From: Nanobdellota archaeon
GTDB lineage: Archaea; Nanobdellota; Nanobdellia; Parvarchaeales; Parvarchaeaceae
Direction of reading: 5' to 3'
Assembly (NCBI GenBank): GCA_021799085.1
Contig: JAJZBD010000003.1
Coordinates: forward strand, 1-64,000
Length of the DNA: 64,000 nucleotides
Positions 9,521 through 19,879 of the stretch are shown one piece after another (position 1 is the first letter of the stretch; each line of letters opens with the position of its first letter). The notes beneath the pieces were generated by a model. It saw only the letters and a list, made by a program, of their open reading frames with translations. It searched no databases and was not told the DNA's origin. A program made the translations under genes and the position numbers.

Positions 9521-9812
9521 TAGTAATCTTGTCTTAAAGTTAAATGATATCGCTGGGATAGTTTTGATTGGTTTACGCCCTTTATTAATTTCGGCAGTAT
9601 TTATTAAGCCGTTTAAAATTTGCTATTTGTATAACTTATGTTTGATTAGTGTTTGTTAACTCAAAGAAAACTTCTTTGTTTTCTGGTAGTGCTCCATTAC
9701 TTTTAATATTCTTTAGTTAACTTTCAAATGTTCTTCCTTTTTCATATTCCACATTTACACTTTGCATTAAACTTTATTTAAAGACAAAAGGAATATGAAC
9801 CAATCAAAGTCT

Positions 9813-9885
9813 GCCCTCGCCAGGATTTGAACCTGGGTGCCCGGTTTAGGAAACCGGTATTCTGTCCAAGCTAAACTACGAGGGC
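9813..9885 (-). tRNA. tRNA-Arg(CCT)
   Basis: Reverse strand GCCCTCG...CCGGT-TTCCTAA-ACCGG...GGTTCAAATCC...CGAGGGC folds as cloverleaf; anticodon CCT. Confidence 0.93.
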
Positions 9886-9964
9886 TATTCGAAATCTAAA
9901 GCTTTTTTAGCTTAAATCATTTGGTTTTAAAACTATAAATATTATCCTCTATCATATCTCTTTA

Positions 9965-10633
9965 TTGTTTATGGTAGGGAATAATCCTTTTATAAGTATA
10001 ACCTATTCAGAAAATGACACTATAGTAGACAGAGTCAATGAAAGGATAGAGCTGTTAATACTTGTAAATGAAGCAATGGAGCACGGTGGTATAGTAGTAC
10101 TTAAAGGTGCCCCTGGCATGGGAAAAAGCACCCTCTTAAATGCTGTTGAAAAAGAACTTAAGAAATCAAAAAACATAGATATAATGAGGGAGGAGTTTAC
10201 TCCAGCGGTTTACAATAAGATAAGAAACCTAAATATAAATTCCACAAAAAAAATGCTTGTGGAACTTGATGATTTCAATAATATAGAAATGCTTGACAAA
10301 TTAAGCCAGCAAAGAGTTATTGACCTTTTGTATAGTCTAAGCCAGAAAATTGCAATTTTAATAGTTGAAAATAGAGAAGAAGGCATTGAAAAGGAACTCA
10401 AATCACAGAGCAAACAATTCAAAAAATACCAGCTTGAAGGGCTTTCAAAGGAGGATTTGAAGCAAGTAATAATAAATAGATTAAATTCAGTAAGGCCTAC
10501 AAAATCAGATTTATTGGACCCTTTCACCGAAGCAGAGTATGAAAAGATATACAAGAAAGCAAAGGGAAATCCAAGGATTGCACTGCTTATCTGTTCTGCA
10601 TTATACGATCAGAAAACAAACAGTATAATATAA
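9965..10633 (+). CDS. AAA ATPase (ORC/Cdc6-like or archaeal ATPase family)
   Basis: IVVLKGAPGMGKSTLLNAVEKEL Walker A; C-terminal GLSKEDLKQVIINRL...AKGNPRIALLICSAL. Confidence 0.7.
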   Translation: MFMVGNNPFISITYSENDTIVDRVNERIELLILVNEAMEHGGIVVLKGAPGMGKSTLLNAVEKELKKSKNIDIMREEFTPAVYNKIRNLNINSTKKMLVELDDFNNIEMLDKLSQQRVIDLLYSLSQKIAILIVENREEGIEKELKSQSKQFKKYQLEGLSKEDLKQVIINRLNSVRPTKSDLLDPFTEAEYEKIYKKAKGNPRIALLICSALYDQKTNSII

Positions 10634-10652
10634 GGAAGAATTAAAAGAAGGT

Positions 10653-11528
10653 ATGAAAACAAATATCAGAATAGCCCTGCTACTCTTAGCTATATTTACA
10701 GTAGTACTTATAGCAAGCAGTCTTTTCGCAGGTGTAAATCTAAAGTTGTTTTCGGTAATTTCGTTGCAGACTGGAATAAACTATAACGTGACTTCCCCGT
10801 TTTACTATTTGCTTTACATAATAATAGCAGGTTTGCTTATACCTACTGCAGTGATATTGCTGCTCGTGAAATATAAAAAATTAAAGATAATAAACATAGT
10901 TCTTATACTTTTGTTTTTGTTTGTAATGTATGCCTTTTCGGACATGCTACTTTTAGATATCTACGTTTTCCCTCTGCACGGCAATCTAAATTCTAATAGC
11001 AGCTTGCTTGCTGTCTTTTCGCTTTTAGTCTATATTCTTCCAGTCATATTTACAGTATACTACTTCAAGTACGCAGGGAAATACGCAAAAGACGTTTTAA
11101 ACATAATTTTGTTTGTATCGATCTCTGCCATCATATCCCTATACTTAAACATAATAACAGCATTGATACTTATTGCAATCATAAGCGTATATGACTATAT
11201 CTCTGTATTCATAACAAAACACATGCTTACGCTTGCAAAGGCATTTGGCGGCAATTCATTTGGCGGCATATCTCTAATGGCGAAAAAGGCAAAGAAACAG
11301 CAAATCTTTCTTGGTGGGGGGGACATGGCTTTTCCAGCCATTCTTGCAAATGAGTTTTTTCTCCACTATAACCTTCTCTCTGGAGCATTTACAATAGTAG
11401 GCGCAGTAGTTGGGCTGTCAATAATATTGTTTTTGGGTAAGAAGGGGAAGGCTTACCCTGCAATGGCGGCCATTGGACCAATGCAATTTGCTTTTCTTGG
11501 TCTGTATTTTCTTATAAGGTTTATCTGA
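10653..11528 (+). CDS. Presenilin/signal-peptide-peptidase-like (A22-type, DUF1119) membrane aspartyl protease
   Basis: Multi-TM; ISVYDYISVFITKHM (YD), FLGGGDMAFPAILANEFF (GxGD), KGKAYPAMAAIGPMQF (PAL-like). Confidence 0.8.
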   Translation: MKTNIRIALLLLAIFTVVLIASSLFAGVNLKLFSVISLQTGINYNVTSPFYYLLYIIIAGLLIPTAVILLLVKYKKLKIINIVLILLFLFVMYAFSDMLLLDIYVFPLHGNLNSNSSLLAVFSLLVYILPVIFTVYYFKYAGKYAKDVLNIILFVSISAIISLYLNIITALILIAIISVYDYISVFITKHMLTLAKAFGGNSFGGISLMAKKAKKQQIFLGGGDMAFPAILANEFFLHYNLLSGAFTIVGAVVGLSIILFLGKKGKAYPAMAAIGPMQFAFLGLYFLIRFI

Positions 11529-11573
11529 TATAACAGCGTTATATATTTAAATTGACATTGAATTAAAGACAAA

Positions 11574-11879
11574 ATGGAAGTAAATGTAAAGGAAGAGGAC
11601 GTTATAAAAGGTTTAAAGCAGTGCTTTGATCCAGAGATACCGGCTAACATCTACGATTTAGGATTAATTTACAAGATAGAGATAAATGGGACTGAGGTAA
11701 AAATAACTATGACTTTGACATCACCCTTCTGTCCAGTTACAGATTATTTAGTTGAGGACATAAAAGGTAAGGTAATAGATTTCTCGGGTGCTACAAAGGT
11801 AGACCTAGATATAACTTTTGACCCTCCATGGACTAAGGATAAAATGACGGATGAAGCGAGAGCTGAACTAGGGATATAA
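11574..11879 (+). CDS. MIP18/DUF59 family Fe-S assembly protein (SufT/PaaD-like)
   Basis: VIKGLKQCFDPEIPANIYDLGLIYKIEI...TLTSPFCPVTDYLVEDIKGKV...DITFDPPWTKDKMTDEARAELGI. Confidence 0.92.
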   Translation: MEVNVKEEDVIKGLKQCFDPEIPANIYDLGLIYKIEINGTEVKITMTLTSPFCPVTDYLVEDIKGKVIDFSGATKVDLDITFDPPWTKDKMTDEARAELGI

Positions 11880-11910
11880 AACGGAATCATTTTGAAGAAT
11901 GTTTTGAAAA

Positions 11911-13014
11911 TTAATCTAGGAAGTTTTTATCCTTTAACTTTTCAGGCAGGTACGTTTCCGTCATAAATGAGAGCCCTTTTGCAGTAAACGCATCTAACTC
12001 CACTTTGGCCCCCAATTTTTCCATCTTGTCAAGCTCTTCCATCCATTTCTTGTTGTTTTTAAACCAATCATAATTCTTAATCTGCTTTATTCTTGCCATA
12101 TCGACATCCTTAAACTTTATAAGGTGTCTTCTCAATCCATATTTATCTATATCCTCCATTGTCAATCCCATGAACTTTGCCTCCGGCAAGGAAAGTTTGT
12201 CTGAAACATGCGCTAAGGCAATTGAACCGAATTTAATGGCAGAATAGATGTAAACTCCCCAGATATCTCCATCGGTTAAAACATAAACTGGAAGATTGTG
12301 CTCTCTGCTAAGTCTTTGAAGCAATCTTCTTATCCCTCTTGTAGCCTGCCCCTGACTTGCTATTATAACGCAGTGCAGCTTCTTCCAAGCTTTATCTTCA
12401 TTAAGTCTGTCCCATATAGTAGCTTTCTCCATGTATATTACAAATTTGGCGTCAACCTTTCTGAATATAAGGTCCTCTACATTACTTGGAACAGCCCATC
12501 CACCGCTCCCCATTTTGGACCAGTCTATTATGTCACCTCTGTCTTCTATTATTACTTCTCCTGCAACTGCACCGTTTTTGTTTGCGTTTATGTTCAACTG
12601 TTCCCTTGTCAAATCGGTTATAAGCTCTAAATCCTCTATTGCCTTGTTAGTCTCTATCTGATCGTCAACTACATCTATCTTTGTTCCAGGTATCGTTCTT
12701 CTTACCTGATAAAAAGCAGACCTTAAGCTCGTATGCTTGTCGTTTTTTATGAGTTCTCTACTTACAGCTGCCATCGCCATTGTCTGTATAAATTTTCTGA
12801 CATGGCCGACGTTTAAAAAATACCTTCTTGACAAGCCACTACCTAATGTAATCATTCTGCTTTCTGTATCGTATTTTACGTTTGACAGGCCCCTTACAGG
12901 CAAAGTCAGATAAGGGTTCTCGCCTTTCTCTATTTGCTGGTAAACCTCTTTTCCAAGCTTCTCAAGTATGCTTAATCTCTTTTTCCTCGACTCTTCGATT
13001 TCCTTACTGTCCAT
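11911..13014 (-). CDS. top6A: DNA topoisomerase VI subunit A
   Basis: TSLRSAFYQVRRTIPGTK active-site Tyr region; TDGDIWGVYIYSAIKFGS Toprim. Confidence 0.95.
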   Translation of the reverse strand: MDSKEIEESRKKRLSILEKLGKEVYQQIEKGENPYLTLPVRGLSNVKYDTESRMITLGSGLSRRYFLNVGHVRKFIQTMAMAAVSRELIKNDKHTSLRSAFYQVRRTIPGTKIDVVDDQIETNKAIEDLELITDLTREQLNINANKNGAVAGEVIIEDRGDIIDWSKMGSGGWAVPSNVEDLIFRKVDAKFVIYMEKATIWDRLNEDKAWKKLHCVIIASQGQATRGIRRLLQRLSREHNLPVYVLTDGDIWGVYIYSAIKFGSIALAHVSDKLSLPEAKFMGLTMEDIDKYGLRRHLIKFKDVDMARIKQIKNYDWFKNNKKWMEELDKMEKLGAKVELDAFTAKGLSFMTETYLPEKLKDKNFLD

Positions 13015-13016
13015 AC

Positions 13017-14882
13017 TTATTCCTCCTCTTCTGAAGACGTATCAGATTCTATCTTACTTGATATAACATCTCCCTTGCTAAGACTTTCTTCCACGTTTGC
13101 CTTAACTTCTTCCTTCTTCTTTTCAAGAAGGCCCTCTATCTTTGCCTTTATCTTTTTTTCTTCTATATCTGTCAACTTTGAAAGTGAATAAGCTAATTCT
13201 ATACCATACTTGTCAAACAGACTTATTCTTTCCTGAAACAGGCTGCTTTTGTGTTTTCTGTTGAGAAAGACGGAAAGATTCCTGACAAGTTCCTGCAATG
13301 CAAGCTTTATCTCCTTTATTATTATTGGGTAACTTGCAACAGAATTCTTGCTTTCATTTGTGTATGGAACCCAGACCGATGCTATGTGAATTATGAAGAC
13401 TAAAGGACCGATAGGGACCTTGCTTTCTACCTTTAAGCCATAACGTGCATAGTCTACACCCAAAAAGCTTTGAGTCAATGCACATGAAGAAGAATCAAAC
13501 AACAATGGTATCTTATTTGCAAATCTCATCAGAATTGCCTTATCGTTTTGTATTTTACCGCCATATGCTGCGGCAACTTCTATTTGAAATGGCATTCCCC
13601 TGTAAACCTCTGGTTTTCTTGTAACTGATTTTACAAACTCCGGTGAATATTCCTTCTTTAGGCTCTTTTCCAGTTCTTCTCCACCTATTGGCGACAAACA
13701 ATCAGTCTGCGGCCTCATCAAGTCAAGGGATTGCAACGCTTTTAGTATTGAATTTGCCTGGACCCTGTCGATATCCTGTGGCTTGGTTTTAGAGTCTATT
13801 CCTGCGCTTTTCAACGTCTGTTCTGCAACGACCCTGCTTACTCTGGACAATTCATTCTCTAAAACTGATGCAACGGTTCTTTCGGTCGAATTCTTTAGAA
13901 TCCTCATGAATATGCCTATCTCCAATCCCTCGGGATGCGGCTTGATCGACAATGGCTCCTTTGGCAATGTATCTATAACTCTTTTATATGTGATTTTTTC
14001 CCCGTTTGGATTTGTATAGATCAAAGTTGCATGTGGATTGACTAAGGCAGTCCTTCTTATGTATTCGTCCAATCCTTTGTTCCCGCTTATGTACAGGCCC
14101 TCTATCTCCAATTCTATGCTTGTTCCTGATTCATAAGGATAATCCTCGTCGCTTTCTTCTAAAACCTCCGGTTCATTTTTCAGGATGTTTATCTGGACTT
14201 TTATCATCTTCGCTTTCTTTGAGCTTTTTATCTTGGAGATTATCTTTGCAGGCTTACCCGTAGTAAGCTGTGAATAAAGGACGGCGGAATGTATGCCTAT
14301 ACCTTGCTGGCCCCTGCCCTGCCTCATTGACTGGAACTTGCTTCCGTAAAGCATCCTTCCGAATATATCGGGTATTTTTGATGAAAGGATGCCTGGACCG
14401 TTGTCCATTATCTTTATAAGGAATATCGGAGCATTCTTCTTTAGTCTTAGTTGCTTTCCATTCATAAGCACCAAAAGCTTGTCATTGTTTTCCGATATGT
14501 CAAATGCAACATCATCAAATGAAATGCTCAACTTGCCTGCTCGTATCTGCTTTGACTCGCTTTTGCCCTTATAAAGAACTGTAAACTCGTTTTTTCTAAC
14601 TATCAACTGACCTACATTCTGCTTTTCATCAAGCATTTGGTAGTTATCGCTTAATGCCTTTACGTCTACGGTTACTTCAGGCAAAGTCACCTTTTCCTTG
14701 TTCTTTTCTTGCATGTGTCCTAGTTCTTCGCAAGCATCCAGAGAATTGTCAACGGCTTCCTTTACACATGTAAGCAGTGCCTTCTGTTTATTGTCAAATC
14801 CTAAAAGATGCCTGTTCTTCTCAAAGAATTCTGTAACACTTATAGCTCTTTGTCCCTTTGCAAGTTCTTCAGCGATTTCCAT
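13017..14882 (-). CDS. top6B: DNA topoisomerase VI subunit B
   Basis: GHKL motifs CVKEAVDNSLDACEE, IKIMDNGPGILSSKIPDIFGRMLYGSKF, RGQQGIGIHSAVLYSQL. Confidence 0.95.
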   Translation of the reverse strand: MEIAEELAKGQRAISVTEFFEKNRHLLGFDNKQKALLTCVKEAVDNSLDACEELGHMQEKNKEKVTLPEVTVDVKALSDNYQMLDEKQNVGQLIVRKNEFTVLYKGKSESKQIRAGKLSISFDDVAFDISENNDKLLVLMNGKQLRLKKNAPIFLIKIMDNGPGILSSKIPDIFGRMLYGSKFQSMRQGRGQQGIGIHSAVLYSQLTTGKPAKIISKIKSSKKAKMIKVQINILKNEPEVLEESDEDYPYESGTSIELEIEGLYISGNKGLDEYIRRTALVNPHATLIYTNPNGEKITYKRVIDTLPKEPLSIKPHPEGLEIGIFMRILKNSTERTVASVLENELSRVSRVVAEQTLKSAGIDSKTKPQDIDRVQANSILKALQSLDLMRPQTDCLSPIGGEELEKSLKKEYSPEFVKSVTRKPEVYRGMPFQIEVAAAYGGKIQNDKAILMRFANKIPLLFDSSSCALTQSFLGVDYARYGLKVESKVPIGPLVFIIHIASVWVPYTNESKNSVASYPIIIKEIKLALQELVRNLSVFLNRKHKSSLFQERISLFDKYGIELAYSLSKLTDIEEKKIKAKIEGLLEKKKEEVKANVEESLSKGDVISSKIESDTSSEEEE

Positions 14883-15384
14883 TCAGATACACCTCTACTT
14901 TCTTTTTGTTTATCATTGAAAACACATTATCATGTTTTGCGCCATTTAAAATCATTTCTATTGCAGCCTGTGCAATAGATATATTCTGTATCTGTCCGAT
15001 AATACTTATAGTTTTCCCATAAACGTTTATATAACAGGAGGTTTCCTTCATCAGCCTCTGCTTTATCATTCCCCTTGTGCCTATTACCCTTCCTTTCAGC
15101 TGCATTGCTCTTTTCTCAGAATTACTGTAATCCCTTAGACTTATTATGACAAGGTCATAATCATCATCCAACAGCAAAGATGCGATAGCTGCATCAAATC
15201 CTCTGTTAAAGGCATTTACTACGTTTTTTGCAGACATAACCTCAAGGGCACTCTTTCCGCTTACATAAGCCATGTTTCCATCTACTTCGAACGTAACTCC
15301 GTGCTGCTTTATCTTTTCCAGTAGTTTTTTCTGCCTTACTATCTCTTTTGCCTTTCTCCCATTCATCAATATCTCATCTTCCAT
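14869..15384 (-). CDS. KH-domain Pno1/Dim2-like rRNA processing protein
   Basis: AFNRGFDAAIASLLLDDDYDL..., MQLKGRVIGTRGMIKQRLMKETSCYINVYGKTISIIG KH GxxG motif. Confidence 0.88.
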   Translation of the reverse strand: MEDEILMNGRKAKEIVRQKKLLEKIKQHGVTFEVDGNMAYVSGKSALEVMSAKNVVNAFNRGFDAAIASLLLDDDYDLVIISLRDYSNSEKRAMQLKGRVIGTRGMIKQRLMKETSCYINVYGKTISIIGQIQNISIAQAAIEMILNGAKHDNVFSMINKKKVEVYLNGNR

Positions 15385-16962
15385 CTAAAGTTCCCTTGAC
15401 ATGTACCACTTATATCTTTTGTATCCAAGATTCCTGTAATACTCCCTAACCCCCACACCTGATATGACATTTATCTTATTTATTGAATACTCTTCTTTTG
15501 TTATCCTTTCAGCTTCTGAAAGCAACTCTTTGCCGAAGCCCTTGTGCTGGAATGCATTATCATTGCTTTCATTTATATTTAAATGTTCACCATAAACATG
15601 CAATTCCCTCACAAAAGCCTCCTTTGAATTATCTGGTATCCTTAATCTCAAAAAGGCAATTATAGCATTATTGTTGCTGTCATCTACACTTAGAAAAACC
15701 TCGTCTCCGTTCGCCGATCTATAATTTTCCCGATTTAATCCTATTCTCATCGGCTTGGAAAGTTTTACATGCCCTATTTCCCTGCTTCTTATGTCATTTG
15801 CCCTTTTTCCCATCCTTGCTATTTTCATGTCAATAAGCTGCCTAAGATTTGTTACCTTTATGCCATTCTCTATGAATGTCGATGGTATGTCCCTTTCAAT
15901 CCTCATTATTCTCAGCCATTTTGGGGCAGTTACCTCCGCTTCTGCGATTATATCAACGACTTCATCAACAGGATAAGGTTTATAATTTCCCCGCTTCCAC
16001 ATTTCATACAAGCCAGTTCCTCTAATAACCAATGTTGGGTATATCTTTATTGCATCTGGCTTAAAATCCTGATTGTTATATATCTGCTTGATTGTTTCCT
16101 GGTCTTTTTCTTTGTCAGAAAATGGAAGATTAAGCATTATGTGGTAGTCTACTTTATATCCATAGTTTTTTAGCCTTCTGCTTGCATCAACAACATCTGA
16201 TATTGTATGCCCACGGTTGTTTTTAATTAGCACATCATCATAAACACTTTGAACACCCATCTCAACTCTTGTTATGCCGAAATCAAGCATTCTTTCTATG
16301 TCTTCGTTTGAACATCTTTCGGGCTTTGTCTCAGCAGCAAACGCAACGCACCTTATCCTTGCAGTTTCATTAAAATGCTTCTGCTCTTCAAGCGCTCCAT
16401 CAACCTTTTCACCGTAGAACTCATTCATTGCCTTGTAAACCTCTTTAACATAATCCTTTACGTAATCCTTTGGTAAAGTCGTAAATGTGCCTCCTATAAC
16501 TATAATTTCTATTTTCTGCGGGTTATAACCCATAAAAAGATAATGCTTTAGCCTAGCGGTAACCTGCATGTAAGGATCATAATTGTTCATCAATGCCCTT
16601 CTGGCTGCAGGCTCAAAGCCAGTGTAACTCTGCGGTGTGTTGAATTTTGTGCCTCCCGGGCAGAATATGCATGTGCCATGTGGGCAATCGTATGGCTTTG
16701 TCATTACTGCAACTACATTTACACCGGAAAGCACCCGCACAGGCTTGGAAACCATAATACTTGCATATTTTTCCCGTTCTTCCTGTGAAAAATAATTCAG
16801 TATCTCCCCATTCTTCGGAATATTATTCATGCCAATCTCTCTGCATATCTCCCTCTTTACAGTAAGAAGCTCTTTTTTGTTCCTTATTCTGCCCATGTCT
16901 ATCTCTTTCTTGAACAAAGGTATAAAACTAAGTAGATTTTCCTGTTTATTGTAATAATCCAT
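15385..16962 (-). CDS. elp3: Elp3-like tRNA uridine(34) acetyltransferase (radical SAM + GNAT)
   Basis: VVAVMTKPYDCPHGTCIFCPGG radical SAM Cys motif; C-terminal GNAT HKGFGKELLSEAERI. Confidence 0.95.
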   Translation of the reverse strand: MDYYNKQENLLSFIPLFKKEIDMGRIRNKKELLTVKREICREIGMNNIPKNGEILNYFSQEEREKYASIMVSKPVRVLSGVNVVAVMTKPYDCPHGTCIFCPGGTKFNTPQSYTGFEPAARRALMNNYDPYMQVTARLKHYLFMGYNPQKIEIIVIGGTFTTLPKDYVKDYVKEVYKAMNEFYGEKVDGALEEQKHFNETARIRCVAFAAETKPERCSNEDIERMLDFGITRVEMGVQSVYDDVLIKNNRGHTISDVVDASRRLKNYGYKVDYHIMLNLPFSDKEKDQETIKQIYNNQDFKPDAIKIYPTLVIRGTGLYEMWKRGNYKPYPVDEVVDIIAEAEVTAPKWLRIMRIERDIPSTFIENGIKVTNLRQLIDMKIARMGKRANDIRSREIGHVKLSKPMRIGLNRENYRSANGDEVFLSVDDSNNNAIIAFLRLRIPDNSKEAFVRELHVYGEHLNINESNDNAFQHKGFGKELLSEAERITKEEYSINKINVISGVGVREYYRNLGYKRYKWYMSREL

Positions 16963-17002
16963 ATGCTTTATAATTTATAAAAGCTGGATATATAAATTAT
17001 AT

Positions 17003-19879
17003 ATGAACAATAAAGCGCAGATGATAACCATATTCTTTTCCCTGTTTCTTATACTTGCAATTATAACAATATTGGGGATAGAATCTGCAAACCTTAATAC
17101 AAATGAGAATGTGAATTCATTAATGCAAGCTTACAATTTGCCTAAACTTGAGTACTATAATTTTTTGAATGTTATTTCGAAGATATCAACAATAAACCCT
17201 TCAAATGCTACAGCTGCTGTGTTCAATTCAACCATAGAAGGAATATACAACAAATTTTTCCAGAATCTTAACATAACTAACCAAGGTGTCAATACAAGCA
17301 GTTTAGTTATAAGCAACTTCGCTGAAAGCATACCTCTGTTGATAACAAACTACCAGAATATAGCTACGCCCAATCCATTCCAACAGATGATAAACATCTC
17401 TGTTTCTTCCATTGATAATTATGTTAACACAACATCTTTTGGGCAAAATGTGGAGTTTGTCTACAATAACAATAGCGTCATACCTTCATGGTTAGAATCT
17501 TACAATTCAAAGTATGCAATTTGGTGGATAAAGATACCATCAATACCCGCAAAAGGAACAATAACAATATATATGAAATTTGCAAACAAGAAAACTAACT
17601 TATTTAACAATAAAACAACTGGAGAAGCTCCTCAATTGTCAGCAACTTACGCAGAATATGACGACGGCTGGAACATATTTAATTTCTATGATAATTTTGC
17701 AGGGACCAGCTTAAATACAAGTAAATGGTCTACTCCGTCGATTCCTTATACTGTAGATAATGGTATTACGCTAGATGTTCCATCAAGCGGATATGGATCT
17801 ATAAGTTCAGTGCCTACATTTTCCGCAGGTTCTGTATTCGATTTTTACGGTGAGCCTACAACCAATAATGGTGGAGGGGGATTTGACTTTGGAGTTGGAG
17901 ACTGCGTTAATTGTAATCCTGTCGGAGATAGTTGGATGGTAGGCGCACCATCCGGAGATTCCGGTTACTATTTATATTTAGATAGCAATACTGTGAGTAC
18001 GAATTACGTAAGATCTTATGGAGTATGGACTGTTGGTTTAGAATCCAGTGGCACAACTTCTTTCTCTGAATACAATTATTCCGACAGATACACTGTCACA
18101 GATAGTTCATTTAGTCCCTCTCCTAATTCATATACTATTTTAATACACACTGGTGACTCTGGAAATACCTTTATTCAATGGTTAAATGAAAGATCAGCGC
18201 CACCAAATGGGGTCATGCCAACTGTACAGATACTCAATGCCCCTGCAAACATAGGATATGTAGCGCCATTGACTATAACTAATCATCAAAATGTTACAAC
18301 ACCGAATCCATTCCAACAAGAAGTTGTTATAAATGCCAGTAGGTACTCTGCATTAGAAGCACCGAATTTGGATAACATAGAATTTTTCTATAGCAATGGT
18401 ACAATTATACCTTCATGGCTAGAAAGCGGTAATAGTTCATCGAAAAATGCAACATATTGGCTTAAGATTGGAAGCATACCCGCAAATTCCTCAATAAATG
18501 CATATATTGGTTTTGCATCAACCAACTTAAACCTTTTCAATGGAAAAACCGTCGGAGAGGCTCCCCAGCTTTCTCCAACTTATGCAGAGTATGATGACGG
18601 AGCCAATGTATTCAATGTATATTCCAACTTCGCTGGCACAAGTTTGCCAAGTTATTTCACCCCATATGTGGGAGATGCCACACTGTCAGTTAATAATGGC
18701 CTTCACCTACAAGTAGCAAACAACGGCTGCTCCAGTACATGGGCAGGGATAATCTACAACAACCCCATAAACTCAGCGGATTCTATAGTGGAAACGTATA
18801 GCTCAGGAACCAGGGTTGCAGGGCCTGAAGATGTAGGATTGTATACAGGAAACAGCGACACTGCAGGAGGATATGCGGGGGTAGCAGATACTTGGGGATG
18901 GGGATGGGGAACAATAAGCGGCGGATATGGAAATATAGGCAACCCATTTGACATAAGCTCGGGAAGCGGGGTAGCAAGCATTTACTGGATAGGAAATGGA
19001 AACGAGGGCATCGGTTGGAATTACAACTTCGTCTCATCAACAAACACGAATGAGGGATGGAGCAGCAGCTTATATGCATCTATACAGACTGGAGAGTGCT
19101 CTCCTGCTGCAAACATGGTTTATTACTGGTTTAGGGTCAGGGCATACCCTCCAAATGGGATTATGCCCTCTACAAGCATTGGAACTATACAGGATATTTA
19201 TCCCTTTGAATACCAATATTCTGTTGCTAATTTCACAAATTCTACTAGCATATCTGTTCCAGGAACTGTGAGCACTGGAAAGATATGGAATGGAGGCCAC
19301 GCATATACACTTGCAATGTGGGTTAAGATGGACCATGCATATGGAACATGTGGTTATCCTTGCAGTGATTTATTCCAAACCAACCAAGGCTGCACTTCTG
19401 GGCTAGAACAGGATCCATACAATGCAACAGGTTATCAAATAAATCTTTTAGAGTGGAATTCAAGCTGTGGAACGGGAGCAACGGCACAGGGTTCGCCTTA
19501 CCAATATGTGCCCTACGGTAAATGGGAATTAATAACGGGTATATTCAAGTATAATTCGCAAGGAAACGCATGGATAGCCTCATGTGTTGATACTAGTTGT
19601 ACGAACAGAACTTGGACATTGACTGCTCCTGCGGTCTATTCCACTCCTGCAACAATTCTTGGATCGCAGCAGATTAATGGAGAAGTAGCGGATGTGCAAA
19701 TGTATGATGGCGCATTGACTTTAAATCAAGTTAATCAGCTTTACAATGAGTTTATAGGTGCACAACCAGTATCTAACTCAACGCTTGTCGCATGGATTCC
19801 CTTGGATGGAAACGCATACGATGACAGCGGGAATGGCAACACAGCTTCTCTATCTTCTGTTAACTTTTTATACCCCTAA
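17003..19879 (+). CDS. Large surface protein with two DUF2341 repeats and C-terminal LamG/concanavalin-like domain
   Basis: Hydrophobic N-term KAQMITIFFSLFLILAIITILG; two NPFQQ...IPSWLES...GEAPQLS.TYAEYDDG repeats; C-term HAYTLAMWVKMDH...GEVADVQMYDGALTLNQVNQLYNE...GNAYDDSGNGN typical of LamG. Confidence 0.85.
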   Translation: MNNKAQMITIFFSLFLILAIITILGIESANLNTNENVNSLMQAYNLPKLEYYNFLNVISKISTINPSNATAAVFNSTIEGIYNKFFQNLNITNQGVNTSSLVISNFAESIPLLITNYQNIATPNPFQQMINISVSSIDNYVNTTSFGQNVEFVYNNNSVIPSWLESYNSKYAIWWIKIPSIPAKGTITIYMKFANKKTNLFNNKTTGEAPQLSATYAEYDDGWNIFNFYDNFAGTSLNTSKWSTPSIPYTVDNGITLDVPSSGYGSISSVPTFSAGSVFDFYGEPTTNNGGGGFDFGVGDCVNCNPVGDSWMVGAPSGDSGYYLYLDSNTVSTNYVRSYGVWTVGLESSGTTSFSEYNYSDRYTVTDSSFSPSPNSYTILIHTGDSGNTFIQWLNERSAPPNGVMPTVQILNAPANIGYVAPLTITNHQNVTTPNPFQQEVVINASRYSALEAPNLDNIEFFYSNGTIIPSWLESGNSSSKNATYWLKIGSIPANSSINAYIGFASTNLNLFNGKTVGEAPQLSPTYAEYDDGANVFNVYSNFAGTSLPSYFTPYVGDATLSVNNGLHLQVANNGCSSTWAGIIYNNPINSADSIVETYSSGTRVAGPEDVGLYTGNSDTAGGYAGVADTWGWGWGTISGGYGNIGNPFDISSGSGVASIYWIGNGNEGIGWNYNFVSSTNTNEGWSSSLYASIQTGECSPAANMVYYWFRVRAYPPNGIMPSTSIGTIQDIYPFEYQYSVANFTNSTSISVPGTVSTGKIWNGGHAYTLAMWVKMDHAYGTCGYPCSDLFQTNQGCTSGLEQDPYNATGYQINLLEWNSSCGTGATAQGSPYQYVPYGKWELITGIFKYNSQGNAWIASCVDTSCTNRTWTLTAPAVYSTPATILGSQQINGEVADVQMYDGALTLNQVNQLYNEFIGAQPVSNSTLVAWIPLDGNAYDDSGNGNTASLSSVNFLYP

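Noticed and set aside
9520-9812. Possible sRNA in the intergenic region before tRNA-Arg
   Set aside because: AT-rich with short imperfect repeats (aaagaaaacttctttgttttct) but no convincing promoter-plus-fold or C/D, H/ACA boxes
14869-16962. Top6-Dim2-Elp3 neighbourhood as novel system
   Set aside because: All members are well-known archaeal housekeeping proteins with normal motifs
18754-19336. Several antisense ORFs opposite the DUF2341/LamG protein
   Set aside because: Shadow ORFs of a low-complexity coding strand
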